Positions 17,782-26,617 of a DNA stretch of 64,000 bases are shown here, piece after piece. A program made the position numbers and the translations under genes. The stretch comes from Domibacillus indicus (lineage in GTDB: Bacteria; Bacillota; Bacilli; Bacillales; Domibacillaceae). Below the pieces are notes generated by a model. The model was not told the origin of the DNA and did not search any database. It saw nothing but the letters and a program-made list of their open reading frames with translations. The stretch covers positions 1-64,000 of the forward strand of contig NZ_JAMBOO010000012.1 of assembly GCF_023715895.1 (NCBI RefSeq). The letters are read 5' to 3'. How positions within the stretch are numbered: position 1 is the first letter of the stretch; every line of letters begins with the position of its first letter.

Positions 17782-18615
17782 TTACAGCACTTTGGACGTA
17801 GCAATCGCATTTTTCAAGGTACCTTTTATATGAAGCTTGTTAATCGGAATCCCCAAGTTGACCATAGGTACAGCCAGTTCTGGTTTTATGCCTGTGAAGG
17901 TCAAAGAAATACCGATAATTGCAAGAGAGTCTTTTAACTGAAATAACGTATTAGCCGATATTGTATCGATACGGGGAACCCCTGATAAGTCTAAAATCAG
18001 CTCATCAATTTTTAAGTCTTTACATTTAGGCAGTACATTTTCTAATATGATGCTGGCTCTTTCTTCATCCAGTTCGCCGATTAAAGGGAGAATCGCTACT
18101 TTATCTGATAGGGCTACTACAGGAAAAGAAACTTCGTTAAATGCTTTTTTGGCAGATGCTATCTTTTGTTTATAATAATTTATATATGTAGCATTAAATA
18201 GGTAAAGTATTTGATCAAGAAGATCCTCTATAAATTGATGCACTGCTAAAACTGTAGAAGATTTTATTTGATCAATTTCTATTTCTTTTCTAATATATTT
18301 CCAAATGGTTGTTTTATAAGAGGCAAGAATAATGATTAGTTTCTCCATCTCTATTCCTTGCTCAACGGATACTCGAGCCGTTTCCTTAGTCCAATCAGTT
18401 ACTTCTTCCGCTACATCGGTACCATTTTGATTTAAGATGGCTCTGCCAATCAGCCCAACTAAGTGTGCCCGTCTTTTATTTGCAATATCATTAGAAAGAC
18501 CACCTTCATGAAGCAATGAATGATATTCGTTGTTCAATGCTCTGTTAATGTCTACTGCTATCTCAGCACTATTATTCTGTATCAGCTGTCCTACTGTTTT
18601 AAAAAATGACATCAT
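17782..18615 (-). CDS. RsbR-like stressosome protein (STAS) B
   Basis: A 277-aa paralogue of the protein at 15089-15922 with the same order: helical sensor domain, linker KAFNEVSFPVVALSDKVAILPLIGEL, and STAS domain. The first phosphorylation site is kept (GVPRIDT) and the second is again replaced by proline (A-V-P). The sensor halves have diverged far more than the STAS halves, as expected for stressosome subunits that sense different signals while packing into the same core. GAAGGTGGG precedes the ATG. Confidence 0.85.
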   Translation of the reverse strand: MMSFFKTVGQLIQNNSAEIAVDINRALNNEYHSLLHEGGLSNDIANKRRAHLVGLIGRAILNQNGTDVAEEVTDWTKETARVSVEQGIEMEKLIIILASYKTTIWKYIRKEIEIDQIKSSTVLAVHQFIEDLLDQILYLFNATYINYYKQKIASAKKAFNEVSFPVVALSDKVAILPLIGELDEERASIILENVLPKCKDLKIDELILDLSGVPRIDTISANTLFQLKDSLAIIGISLTFTGIKPELAVPMVNLGIPINKLHIKGTLKNAIATSKVL

Positions 18616-18850
18616 GACAACCCACCTTCCTATTTTGACGATTTTTAAATAGATCGATTAATCTAAATAATAAAGAAAACCCCAATTAAAAACCATCTTT
18701 TCTTTAAAAATTCTCTATCACATATGTCTTTAATGGGCTCTGTATTGTTATGAAAAATGGTAAATCAACATTTATAGATGCAAGTGCCCGAAACATTCAA
18801 TAAGAAATTCATAAACTAATAAAAAAAGCGGCGTATTCAAAATCTCTTGA

Positions 18851-18883
18851 AAGCGGACTGCGATTGGCAGCCGCTTTTTTTTT
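18851..18883 (+). terminator. Orphan plus-strand terminator
   Basis: AAGCGG-A-CTG pairs with CAG-CCGCTT, followed by nine T. No plus-strand gene ends upstream of it: 18616-18850 contains the divergent STAS promoter only. It may end a small RNA or untranslated transcript. Confidence 0.5.
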
Positions 18884-19151
18884 GTGTAAGTACACATACA
18901 TAAGCGGGCTGCGTGTCTTTCAATCAGGGAATAGTAGCCGTTTGGTCCTTGTTTCTTTTAAAATGCAGACTGCAATAGGTTTCAAATTGCTTTTAACAGG
19001 GAAAATAATGTTGGTTGAATAGGCTACCCCCAGCACCCCACTCTTACTTCCTATTCTTACTCCTGAAAAACAGATTAAATTTTTTGGTTGATTGGTTTTC
19101 GTAGTAATATACATAAGAAAGATGTTACCTAATAAAAGTGAGGACATTGAA

Positions 19152-20000
19152 ATGACAGAAAGATTAAATCCATCCCTGGATATTCGTTTTCAAGATTTTG
19201 AAGAAGCGGCGGTCCGGGTTCTTCAAATCATGGCGGAATTCATCCATGTAAATACGTTATTTATTGCCCGAAACGATGGCAAAACGAACCGCATGGTAAA
19301 GGTATTAAACAAAAGTGAAAAGCTTGTGAAGGAAGGGGATGAACGCCCATTCCCCGAAGCGTACTGCAGCTTAAGTGTGGAACATGGCGAACAGGTTCTT
19401 GTCATTCCAGACTTGAAACAGCATAAAGAAACAAAAAACATGGACGTTACAGAGAAACTTGGCGGCGGGACATTTATTGCGATTCCGATTAATTATAAAG
19501 ACGGAAAAAACTACGGAACGATTTGCGGCCTCGATACAGAAAAGCAAACATTTACAGAAAAACAAATGAAGATGTTTGAGACGATGTCTGCTCTTTTATC
19601 GTACGTATTAGAGCTTGATTACACGAACAAGCAGTTGTTTACCATATCGGCGCCGGTTGTAAAGGTCGCAAAAGGTATTGCGATTTTGCCCGTTGTAGGT
19701 GACATCGATGAACAGCGTGCAGAAAGTATTATTGAAAAAGCGCTTTTTAAAAGCCGTGAATTAGAGCTTGAGCGCCTCATTGTAGACTTGTCCGGCATTT
19801 TGCATATAAATCATACAGTCGTAGCCTCACTATTAAAAATCTCCACAGTTTTAAAGCTGGTAGGTGTAGATTGCACAGTAACCGGCTTGCGTCCTGACTT
19901 AGCTATGAAAGCCGTTCAAATGAATGCAGATTTAAAAGAAATGGTGTTTGAAAAAGATTTGGAAAAAGCATTGCAGAAAATTGGCTTCAAATTGAAGTGA
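19152..20000 (+). CDS. GAF-STAS sensor protein
   Basis: A 282-aa protein with an N-terminal GAF domain (about residues 20-165; GGGTFIAIPINYKDGKNYGTICGLD is the GAF core) joined to a C-terminal RsbR-type STAS domain (about 170-282). It may place a small-molecule or redox sensor on the stressosome. Both phospho-threonine positions are lost: V-D-T is I-N-H, and A-Q-T is A-M-K. The start at 19152 is supported by a GAGGA site; the frame extends to 19092 with no such site. A terminator overlaps the stop codon. Confidence 0.85.
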   Translation: MTERLNPSLDIRFQDFEEAAVRVLQIMAEFIHVNTLFIARNDGKTNRMVKVLNKSEKLVKEGDERPFPEAYCSLSVEHGEQVLVIPDLKQHKETKNMDVTEKLGGGTFIAIPINYKDGKNYGTICGLDTEKQTFTEKQMKMFETMSALLSYVLELDYTNKQLFTISAPVVKVAKGIAILPVVGDIDEQRAESIIEKALFKSRELELERLIVDLSGILHINHTVVASLLKISTVLKLVGVDCTVTGLRPDLAMKAVQMNADLKEMVFEKDLEKALQKIGFKLK

Positions 20001-20043
20001 AAACAAGCCCGCCGGTAGAAAGCGGGCTTGTTTTCACTTTTTT
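19997..20043 (+). terminator. Terminator overlapping the GAF-STAS stop codon
   Basis: GTGAAAACAAGCCCGC pairs with GCGGGCTTGTTTTCAC (16 bp), then TTTTTT. Confidence 0.9.
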
Positions 20044-20142
20044 CTTAGTATCTCCTAAAAACAGGAAAATGAGTCGTCCCTCATTCTAATCTTATGCTAG
20101 AATAAAAAGGAAAAAACTGAATAAAAGAAAGGATTTTGAAAA

Positions 20143-20766
20143 GTGTCTTTGCTAACCGTTATTTCTTTTTTAGGTACGGCTATTCTGCTTACGCTTATGC
20201 CAGGACCGGATAATTTATTTGTTTTGGCACAAAGCATCGTAAAAGGGAAACAAGCAGGAATCGCTACCGCTTTTGGGCTTTGCACCGGGCTTCTTGTCCA
20301 TATTACAGCCGCTGCTGTTGGCATTTCAGCTCTTGTGTATCAATCTTCTGTTGCGTTCGCCCTGGTCAAGTATGCAGGAGCTGCTTACTTGCTGTATTTG
20401 GCGTATAAATCTTTCCGCGCTTCAGGATCCGATTTTTCTCTCAGTGGGCATGATTCCTTAAGCTATAAAGCGCTTTATAAAAGAGGCATTATTATGAATG
20501 TGTTAAACCCAAAGGTTTCTCTCTTTTTTCTCGCTCTTTTTCCCCAGTTTATCGATCATACGGCCGGCAGTATTACCATGCAGATGATCGTTTATGGCTT
20601 TATTTTTCTGATCCAGGCCTTAATTCTATTTACACTGATCAGTGTGTTTGCCGGTAAAATCGGAGAATTCCTTCGTAAAAGCCCCTCCGTGTCAAGAAAA
20701 ATGAATATCATCCAAGGATCTATTTTTACTTTAATCGGTGTGAAAATAGCCTTCAGCCAAAAATAA
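20143..20766 (+). CDS. LysE/RhtB family exporter
   Basis: A 207-aa membrane protein of the LysE/RhtB amino-acid efflux family: six hydrophobic segments, the N-terminal LMPGPDNLFVLAQSI motif and GIATAFGLCTGLLVHI. The family exports amino acids such as lysine, homoserine or threonine; the substrate here cannot be read from sequence. The GTG start follows AAAGGA. It is monocistronic with its own terminator. Confidence 0.88.
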   Translation: MSLLTVISFLGTAILLTLMPGPDNLFVLAQSIVKGKQAGIATAFGLCTGLLVHITAAAVGISALVYQSSVAFALVKYAGAAYLLYLAYKSFRASGSDFSLSGHDSLSYKALYKRGIIMNVLNPKVSLFFLALFPQFIDHTAGSITMQMIVYGFIFLIQALILFTLISVFAGKIGEFLRKSPSVSRKMNIIQGSIFTLIGVKIAFSQK

Positions 20767-20802
20767 GGAAGAGGAAGGACAATAATATCCTTCCTCTTTT
20801 AT
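20767..20802 (+). terminator. Terminator after the LysE-type gene
   Basis: AAGAGGAAGGA pairs with TCCTTCCTCTT, then TTATTTT. Confidence 0.8.
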
Positions 20803-20924
20803 TTTACATGCTTTAAACGTCAGCCATAAAGTATCATTTGTGCTTAAAAAAAGGATGTGATACAGTATGATCGAGACTTATTAAAGAAGTTTAATAAGCG
20901 GAAGAAAAAAGAGAGGTGAGGATC

Positions 20925-21953
20925 ATGAGCGAGATGTTTGCCACTCCCAAATCCATGAAAAAGGTGATTCTTTATCGCATTCGTAAAGCCTTATTGGAGA
21001 TGGGAGGAGCGACCAAAGCAGAACTCAGCGAAAAGTTAAACATTAGTTTTCCAACCATCAGCAAGTTTCTCACACAGATGGAGAAAGACGGGGAACTGAA
21101 GCTGCTTGGGCTCGATGATTCCAGCGGCGGCCGTAGAGCAAAACGGTACGCATACAATCCTGAATTCCGGCTTGGTTTGGCCATTTTTCTGGAGAGAGAA
21201 GAAACCCACTATACGATCTTTAATTGTCTGGGCGAGATCAAGAAACAAGGAAAAGCAGGCAGTGTTTTAACAGGGGGGTTACCTATGCTGACCGCCTGCA
21301 TAGAGGAAATCATGGATCAGTATCCCAAAATACGCGCGATTGCCATCGGCGTGCCGGGATCGGTGGAGAATGGCCGCATTTTTTTTATACCGGGCTATGA
21401 ACAATTTCAGCAGGTTGACTTAAAAGAATATTACGAAACGCACTTTTCCATGCCTGTTGTGGTTGAAAATGACATGAACGCAGCGGTCCTCGGTTATCAT
21501 CGGGAGAAGACCACGCAAACCAATTCATCACTCATTTATTTGTATTTCGGACAAAATGGACCGGGGGCTGGCATTTTGGTGAATGGGAATATTGTGCGTG
21601 GAAGCACATTTTTCTCAGGAGAAATTTCGTTTGTACCCCAGTACAATCATCAAAACTTTCAGGAAGCATTGGGAACCAATCGTTCTTCCGGTTATAGCAA
21701 TCAGCAGGTAGATGCTATTAGCCGCCTGGCAGCCGCGTTTGTTTCCATCCTTAATCCTCATGCCATTATATTTTACGAAGAAGAAGCCGATGAAGCTTTG
21801 ATGGAACAGATTTCGGCTCAAACTGCAAAGTACGTTCCGGCGGAGCATCTTCCGGAATTGATTGTGAGTGACTTGAAGCAGGATTACCTATATGGATTGC
21901 AAAGTCTGGGGCTGGACTTAATTATCAATGAAACAGGGCTGTCTTCTACGTAA
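20925..21953 (+). CDS. ROK-family transcriptional regulator
   Basis: A 342-aa protein. The N-terminal winged helix (residues 10-70) reads TKAELSEKLNISFPTISKFLTQMEKDGEL. A ROK (repressor/ORF/kinase) actin-like domain follows, with GVPGSVENGRI, then VVENDMNAAVLGYH and a glycine-rich loop GQNGPGAGILVNGNIVRG. The usual ROK cysteine zinc motif is not seen, so it should be a sugar-responsive repressor rather than a kinase. The ATG at 20925 follows GAGGTGAGG. It lies just upstream of a decayed sugar acetyltransferase gene, possibly its former target. Confidence 0.83.
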   Translation: MSEMFATPKSMKKVILYRIRKALLEMGGATKAELSEKLNISFPTISKFLTQMEKDGELKLLGLDDSSGGRRAKRYAYNPEFRLGLAIFLEREETHYTIFNCLGEIKKQGKAGSVLTGGLPMLTACIEEIMDQYPKIRAIAIGVPGSVENGRIFFIPGYEQFQQVDLKEYYETHFSMPVVVENDMNAAVLGYHREKTTQTNSSLIYLYFGQNGPGAGILVNGNIVRGSTFFSGEISFVPQYNHQNFQEALGTNRSSGYSNQQVDAISRLAAAFVSILNPHAIIFYEEEADEALMEQISAQTAKYVPAEHLPELIVSDLKQDYLYGLQSLGLDLIINETGLSST

Positions 21954-22014
21954 TAACAAACGCTTTTACAGAAAATGAATCATCCTCATGACTTACTTTT
22001 GAAAGGAACTGTTT

Positions 22015-22481
22015 TGGGATGAAAAAGAAAAAATGCTGGCTGGAGAGCTCTATAAAGCATGGGATTAAGAATTAGGGAAAGAACAGACCCATACACGAAG
22101 GCTCACGCGGTTATTTAACGAAACCATTGAAACAGGTAGCGATACTCAGAGAGAACTGTTAAAAGAGCTATTAGGCTCAACAGGTAAAGAGTTGTACATA
22201 GAGCCAGTGTTTCGCTGTGACTACGGCTAAAATATTTATGTAGGCGGGTATTTCTATGCAATTTCGACTGTATCTTTTTAGATGTCTTTGAAATCCGGAT
22301 TGGTGACAGCCCCTGGAGTGCACATTTATCCGGCAGCTTATCCTAATAATGGTCGCGTGAGAAGCTGCCGTAACCAGAGAATGTGCCGGATAATGTTGTC
22401 ATAGGTGGGAATCCAGCAAGAATGATTAAGGCAATCGAATCTTCAATGGAAAGTGCCCTTATGAGAAAGGAGAAAACATAA
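22015..22481 (+). pseudogene. maa: Decayed maltose O-acetyltransferase gene
   Basis: The reading frame starts EKEKMLAGELYKAWD, then has an in-frame stop, continues ELGKEQTHTRRLTRLFNETI and KELYIEPVFRCDYG, then stops again. After a frameshift come NFDCIFLDVFEIRIGD and APGVHIYPA, and a final segment ends PENVPDNVVIGGNPARMIKAIE. These are, in order, the maltose/galactoside O-acetyltransferase sequence with stops, frameshifts and loss of most of the hexapeptide-repeat region. The stop overlaps the ATG of the next gene by one base. Confidence 0.85.
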
Positions 22482-23110
22482 TGGACAGCCTGATGATATT
22501 GTTAGAAGAATTTAACCACAAAGACATAAACAAAGGACTTAAATGGTTTTCGCCTCCCCAGCATTGGAATCATGATTCCGAATGTGCCACTTTCATGATC
22601 AGAACGGACAAGCAAACGGACTTTTGGCAGAAGACGCACTATGGATTCGAAGCTGATAATGGGCATTTTCTCTACTATGATGTAAACGAAGACTTTCGGT
22701 TAACGACGAAAGTACATTCAAAACCCAAAAATCGCTATGACCAGGCCGGCTTAATGGTGAGATATTCCAAAGACACATGGATAAAAACGTCTGTTGAGTA
22801 TATACCGGGCGGAAAGAGTAAATTAGGAGCTGTGGTTACGAAGCATGGATATTCTGATTGGTCCAGTCAGGCCTTTTCCCAAGAAGACTTTTCTCTCTAT
22901 TACAGAATCACAAAAAAAGAAAGCGACTTTTACGTCGAGTACTCAGTGGATGGTGATGTCTGGACTCAAATCAGAATGACCCATTTACCCGAAGCGACTC
23001 ACGTCCAGGCTGGCATTTATGCCTGCAGTCCTCAGGGAGAAGGATACGAGGCAGCATTTGACTTTATAAAAATTGAAAAAGTCCATGATCAGACAACAGT
23101 ATACGAGTAA
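22481..23110 (+). CDS. DUF1349 domain protein
   Basis: A 209-aa soluble protein of the DUF1349 family (concanavalin-like beta sandwich). Markers: LKWFSPPQHW and TDFWQKTHYGF near the start, NRYDQAGLMVRYSKDTWIKTSVEY in the middle, GIYACSPQGEGYEAAFDFIKI at the end. The family has no established biochemical role; the fold suggests carbohydrate binding. AAAGGAG lies in the end of the acetyltransferase pseudogene, so both were probably one operon. Confidence 0.82.
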   Translation: MDSLMILLEEFNHKDINKGLKWFSPPQHWNHDSECATFMIRTDKQTDFWQKTHYGFEADNGHFLYYDVNEDFRLTTKVHSKPKNRYDQAGLMVRYSKDTWIKTSVEYIPGGKSKLGAVVTKHGYSDWSSQAFSQEDFSLYYRITKKESDFYVEYSVDGDVWTQIRMTHLPEATHVQAGIYACSPQGEGYEAAFDFIKIEKVHDQTTVYE

Positions 23111-23160
23111 TGGAGAGTATCCAGCTATACTCATTAGGCATAAGGAAAGAGGTGAAAAAA

Positions 23161-23544
23161 GTGAAGATTGAGCACGTAGCAGTCTGGGTGAGAGACTTAG
23201 AGAAAATGAAAGCCTTCTATGTTGATTATTTTGACGGAATATCGAATGAAAAGTACGTGAATCAGGCTAAAGGATTTGAGTCCTATTTTATTTCCTTTGG
23301 AAAGGGCACTGCAAGGCTCGAGATTATGCGGAAAACAGGGATCAATCAACTCCAGGATGAAAATATGACTGGGTGGGCTCATGTGGCATTTTCAGTAGGA
23401 AGCAAAGAACAGGTAAATCAAAAAACGGAGCAGCTTCGGGATGCTGGCTATGAAGTAGCCGGAAACCCACGTGTTACCGGCGATGGCTACTATGAAAGTG
23501 TTATTAAAGATCCAGAAGGAAACCTTGTTGAAATTACGGTCTAA
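23161..23544 (+). CDS. VOC-family (glyoxalase/bleomycin-resistance-like) protein
   Basis: A 127-aa protein made of two beta-alpha-beta-beta-beta modules. KIEHVAVWVRDLEKMKAFYVDYF opens the first; GWAHVAFSVGSKEQV opens the second; KDPEGNLVEI closes it. The metal-ligand positions (His near residue 4, Glu in the LEI strand, His in WAHVAF, Glu in NLVEI) are all present, so it may be a metal-dependent lyase or dioxygenase. The substrate is unknown. GTG 23161 is chosen because GAGGTG is 7 bases upstream. Confidence 0.82.
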   Translation: MKIEHVAVWVRDLEKMKAFYVDYFDGISNEKYVNQAKGFESYFISFGKGTARLEIMRKTGINQLQDENMTGWAHVAFSVGSKEQVNQKTEQLRDAGYEVAGNPRVTGDGYYESVIKDPEGNLVEITV

Positions 23545-23582
23545 AAAAGTCGATCATATTATTTACAAGCTTGTAACGAACC

Positions 23583-23612
23583 AAAGCCTTCTTTTTTAAA
23601 GAAGGCTTTTAC
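23583..23612 (+). terminator. Terminator after the VOC gene
   Basis: AAAGCCTTCTTT pairs with AAAGAAGGCTTT. Confidence 0.8.
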
Positions 23613-24890
23613 TGTTTTAGCTCAATTTTTTACGTAATGGTTTGAGAAGCCAAACTAAATGAAAAATCATTTAGAAAAGAAGTATGTTAGATTTTCTGCC
23701 GTATTTTTATTTTTGAAATTTGAATCATATAAGATGGAAGGAAGGGAGGAACATGTTTATGCTACACATGCAAATGCTTCAGAACCAATCAATTCAATTA
23801 AAAATTTCACCAGAGCTGTCACAAGCGATCTCTATGCTGCAGTATTCAGCAGAAGAGCTTCTGTCTTTCTTGCAAGAAAAAGCGGAAGAAAATCCGTTAA
23901 TCGAATTCGACGAGCTTATGGATTATTCCTTCTTGCCTAGTCATTCTTCTCCTAATACCCAAGCTGATCCTTTGGAGTTTATCGCTGCAGAGGACATACA
24001 TTTAACAGACTACTTATTAGAGCAGCTGCTCTTTTTTGATTTATCTCCTGACGAAAAGCGCTTAACGACTTATCTCATTCAGTGCCTTGATGAGAACGGT
24101 TATCTTCAGGAAGATGAAAATGAAATGGCTCTTCGTCTTCACACAACGCAGTCAGAAGTAGAAAGATGTCTCCAGCTTATTCAAAGTTTGGAGCCAGCTG
24201 GAGTGGGAGCACGCAATTTGCAGGAGTGTTTACTTCTCCAGCTTGAGAACATTCATATGCGCACGCCTCTTGCTGAACACATCCTTTCCATTCACTTTGA
24301 AGATTTTGCTTATCGAAAATGGACCAAGCTTGCAAAGCTTTTAGAAGTCGACATCGGGCAAATTCAGGATATTCATCAAATGGTTTTAACATTAGATCCA
24401 AAGCCTGGCCTTTCTTATTCAAACCAAGGGAGCCCGGCTGTGATGCCGGATTATACCATGCAGTTTCAGAATGGAAAGTTACTCGTGACAAAGAACGGAC
24501 AGGGCATTTGGAATATCAGCTTAAACAAAGCGTATGAAACCATGTTACGTCAAAACAAAAAGACAGAAGAAGGCTCTTATTTACGGGAAAAATATAAAGA
24601 ATTTCAATGGATTCAAAACGGGCTACATACTCGAAATAATACTATACATAACGTTGTACTCAGCTTAGCAGACTGTCAATAAAGCTTTTTTCAAAAAGGA
24701 CCCGAGTATTTAAAGCCTCTTACAATGAAAGAGCTCGCCGCTCACTTAAATGTTCATCAATCTACGATAAGCCGGGCGGTTAGAAATAAATATGTCCACA
24801 CACCTTTCGGCGTATTTGAATTGAGGTCTTTTTTTACAGACCTTACGAGCAGGAAAGCCCACTCCTTCAGGTGTGGGATGATAGCGAGGT

Positions 24891-24936
24891 CGAACCGGGC
24901 ATGTCTTCAGACATGTCAAAGGTTCGGTTTTTTTCT
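24891..24936 (+). terminator. Terminator inside the left end of the sigL element
   Basis: CGAACC pairs with GGTTCG around an inner CATGTCTTCAGACATG hairpin, followed by seven T. It would stop sigL readthrough before tnpB. Confidence 0.7.
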
Positions 24937-24951
24937 TTTAGTTTATCTCTC

Positions 24952-24980
24952 TTGTGTACCGAACTCTCGTTTGGTATAAT
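24952..24980 (+). promoter_or_regulatory. tnpB promoter in the sigL element
   Basis: TTGTGT (24952-24957), 17 bases, TATAAT (24975-24980). Confidence 0.6.
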
Positions 24981-25014
24981 TGATATAACCTAATTTTTGG
25001 AAATGAGGAACGAA

Positions 25015-26094
25015 ATGGAAACCATTTCTTTAAAGCTGGAACTAATGAAGCCAACCCATGCAAAAGAACAGATATACTGCAAAATGACCGAATTAAACAC
25101 CGCCTTTTCCAATTGGCTTCTTCAGTATGATGAACTTTCAAAGGCCACTTCGAAGGTCTACAAACTGTTTTCTGCGGACAAGTTGCCTTCGGCCATTGTC
25201 AACCAAACCATCCGAGAAGTGAAGTCACAAAAGAAAAATCAAAAAGCAAAAGCCTTTCGCCGTTTCTGGTGTACCTTTAACAACCAAAATTTAAAAGTTG
25301 AAAAAGAAAACGGCTTATACAAACTCTCCTTTCCTACATTAGAGAAACGGGTCGGTGTTCCCGTTGTGGCAGAGCTCTATCAGCAGCATTGGCTTGATAA
25401 AATATTGTCCGGCGAAGCAAAATTAGGTGCCGGCGAGCTTTATAAGAAAAAAGGGAAATGGTATATGTCTGTGGCGGTTTCCTTTGAACCGAAGGTTGTT
25501 TCCTCTTCTTCTAAAATGATGGGTGTAGACGTAGGGCTAAATTATTTAGCTGTTGCTTCAATAGGGACAAATTCATTGTTTTTCAAAGGAAACGAGGCTG
25601 CTTTTATTCGAAGAACATTTTCTTCAAGGAGAAAAACCTTAGGAAGCAATAAGCTTCTTTCTGTTATTAAAGCCTCTAAAGATAAAGAGTCCCAATGGAT
25701 GAAAAATCTGAACCATAAAATAAGCCGGCAAATCGTTCATTTCGCTGCAGAGAACGGTGTTCGCTGCATTCGAATGGAAGATTTGACAGGCATTCGCCGT
25801 AAAGCCAAATCAAAAAAAGACGCAGGCAGAAATCTGCACTCCTGGGCACATTATCAGCTTCAGCAGTTTATTGAATACAAAGCCAAAATGGCAGGGATTC
25901 AAGTTGAATATGTGAATCCACATCATACCTCTCAAACATGTAAATGTGGCCATGTAGACAAAAAGAATCGAAAAAAACACACGTTTGTGTGTGTCAAATG
26001 TCAGTATAAACTTCATGCCGATGCGAATGCGGCCATTAATATTTCGAAAGCCATCAGCGGCCTTTCAAAAAAGAAAAACAAGCAAGCAGCTTAA
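25015..26094 (+). CDS. tnpB: TnpB RNA-guided nuclease
   Basis: A 359-aa TnpB, the RuvC-type RNA-guided DNA nuclease of IS200/IS605 elements and ancestor of Cas12. All catalytic positions appear intact: Asp172 in GVDVGLNYLAV, Glu255 in RMEDLTGI, Asp336 in HADANAAINIS. The zinc finger is complete (CKCGH, then CVKC). The N-terminal wedge region is present, and the length is within the usual range. The ATG at 25015 has GAGGA six bases upstream; a TTG at 24997 is less likely. It differs strongly from the TnpB at 30642-31856, so the two elements were acquired separately. Confidence 0.9.
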   Translation: METISLKLELMKPTHAKEQIYCKMTELNTAFSNWLLQYDELSKATSKVYKLFSADKLPSAIVNQTIREVKSQKKNQKAKAFRRFWCTFNNQNLKVEKENGLYKLSFPTLEKRVGVPVVAELYQQHWLDKILSGEAKLGAGELYKKKGKWYMSVAVSFEPKVVSSSSKMMGVDVGLNYLAVASIGTNSLFFKGNEAAFIRRTFSSRRKTLGSNKLLSVIKASKDKESQWMKNLNHKISRQIVHFAAENGVRCIRMEDLTGIRRKAKSKKDAGRNLHSWAHYQLQQFIEYKAKMAGIQVEYVNPHHTSQTCKCGHVDKKNRKKHTFVCVKCQYKLHADANAAINISKAISGLSKKKNKQAA

Positions 26095-26313
26095 CCTAGT
26101 CCTGTGGTAACAGCAGGACCGCCTGTAAGGTACATGTATGCCGAAGGCATACAAAACGAAGCAGGACGGGCTGATGACACCGCCCCTAACTGAAGGCGAG
26201 TTCTAAACAGAAATGGACTGGGAACGCGTTCGCACTTCAGAATCCCACCCGTTTCACCGCAAGGTGAAGGGCTTGCGGCTTCAGCCGTGGGAGTGTCAAA
26301 GGAAGTACTCAGG
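26095..26313 (+). ncRNA. Predicted omega RNA (reRNA) of the sigL element
   Basis: By family knowledge, TnpB uses an RNA made from the 3' end of tnpB and the right end, with a guide of about 16 bases read from just outside the element. This stretch is non-coding, GC-rich and full of short hairpins (for example TTCACCGCAAGGTGAA). The guide would begin near 26298 (AAAGGAAGTACTCAGG), which is sigL sequence. The exact 5' end is unknown and probably overlaps tnpB. Confidence 0.5.
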
Positions 26314-26553
26314 CGGTTAACCAGGAGGAAATATCATCAAATCAAGTGAAGCTGCTCATCAAACAAATCGTCGAAACAGAAAATAAATACAATCCGCTGT
26401 CCGATCAGCAGATTACGGCTATGCTGAAGCTGAAACATGAAATAAACATTTCGAGAAGAACAGTCGCCAAGTACCGCGATGAGTTAAGAATTTTGTCTTC
26501 TTCCAAACGAAAGCAGTTTGCCGCAAGTGGAGCTATTTAATAGATCTCTAAAG

Positions 26554-26588
26554 AAAAACACGACAAGAACAAGCTTGTCGTGTTTTTT
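26554..26588 (+). terminator. sigL terminator
   Basis: AAAAACACGACAAG pairs with CTTGTCGTGTTTTT. Confidence 0.85.
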
Positions 26589-26617
26589 GCTTTTTAGTTG
26601 TAAGTGCAAAGCGAAGT

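Larger units (their letters stand above)
24838..26297 (+). mobile_element. IS605/IS1341-type tnpB element inserted in sigL
   Basis: About 1460 bp separate the two parts of sigL. The left end follows TTTAC and carries a small hairpin (CCCACTCCTTCAGGTGTGGG) and an internal terminator. The right end carries further hairpins and stops near GGGAGTGTC. There is tnpB but no tnpA, so it is a TnpB-only element moved by a transposase supplied elsewhere. No target duplication is seen, as expected for this group. Ends are accurate to a few bases; they are set by the in-frame rejoining of sigL. Confidence 0.85.
23759..26540 (+). pseudogene. sigL: Sigma-54 (SigL/RpoN) gene broken by a nonsense codon and a TnpB element
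   Basis: Sigma-54 directs RNA polymerase to -24/-12 promoters activated by enhancer-binding proteins. The N-terminal part (23759-24682) has the Gln-rich activator region (LQNQSIQLKISPELSQAISMLQY) and core-binding region. It ends at an in-frame TAA (24680-24682), where related proteins have a second Gln (...CQ-stop-SFFQKG). The same frame continues through MKELAAHLNVHQSTISRAVRNKYV (helix-turn-helix) and stops aligning after FELRSFFT at about 24837. After the inserted element the frame resumes at about 26298 and ends with the RpoN box SRRTVAKYRDEL and a Lys/Arg tail. The gene therefore carries two independent lesions. GGGAGGA precedes the ATG at 23759. Confidence 0.9.
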
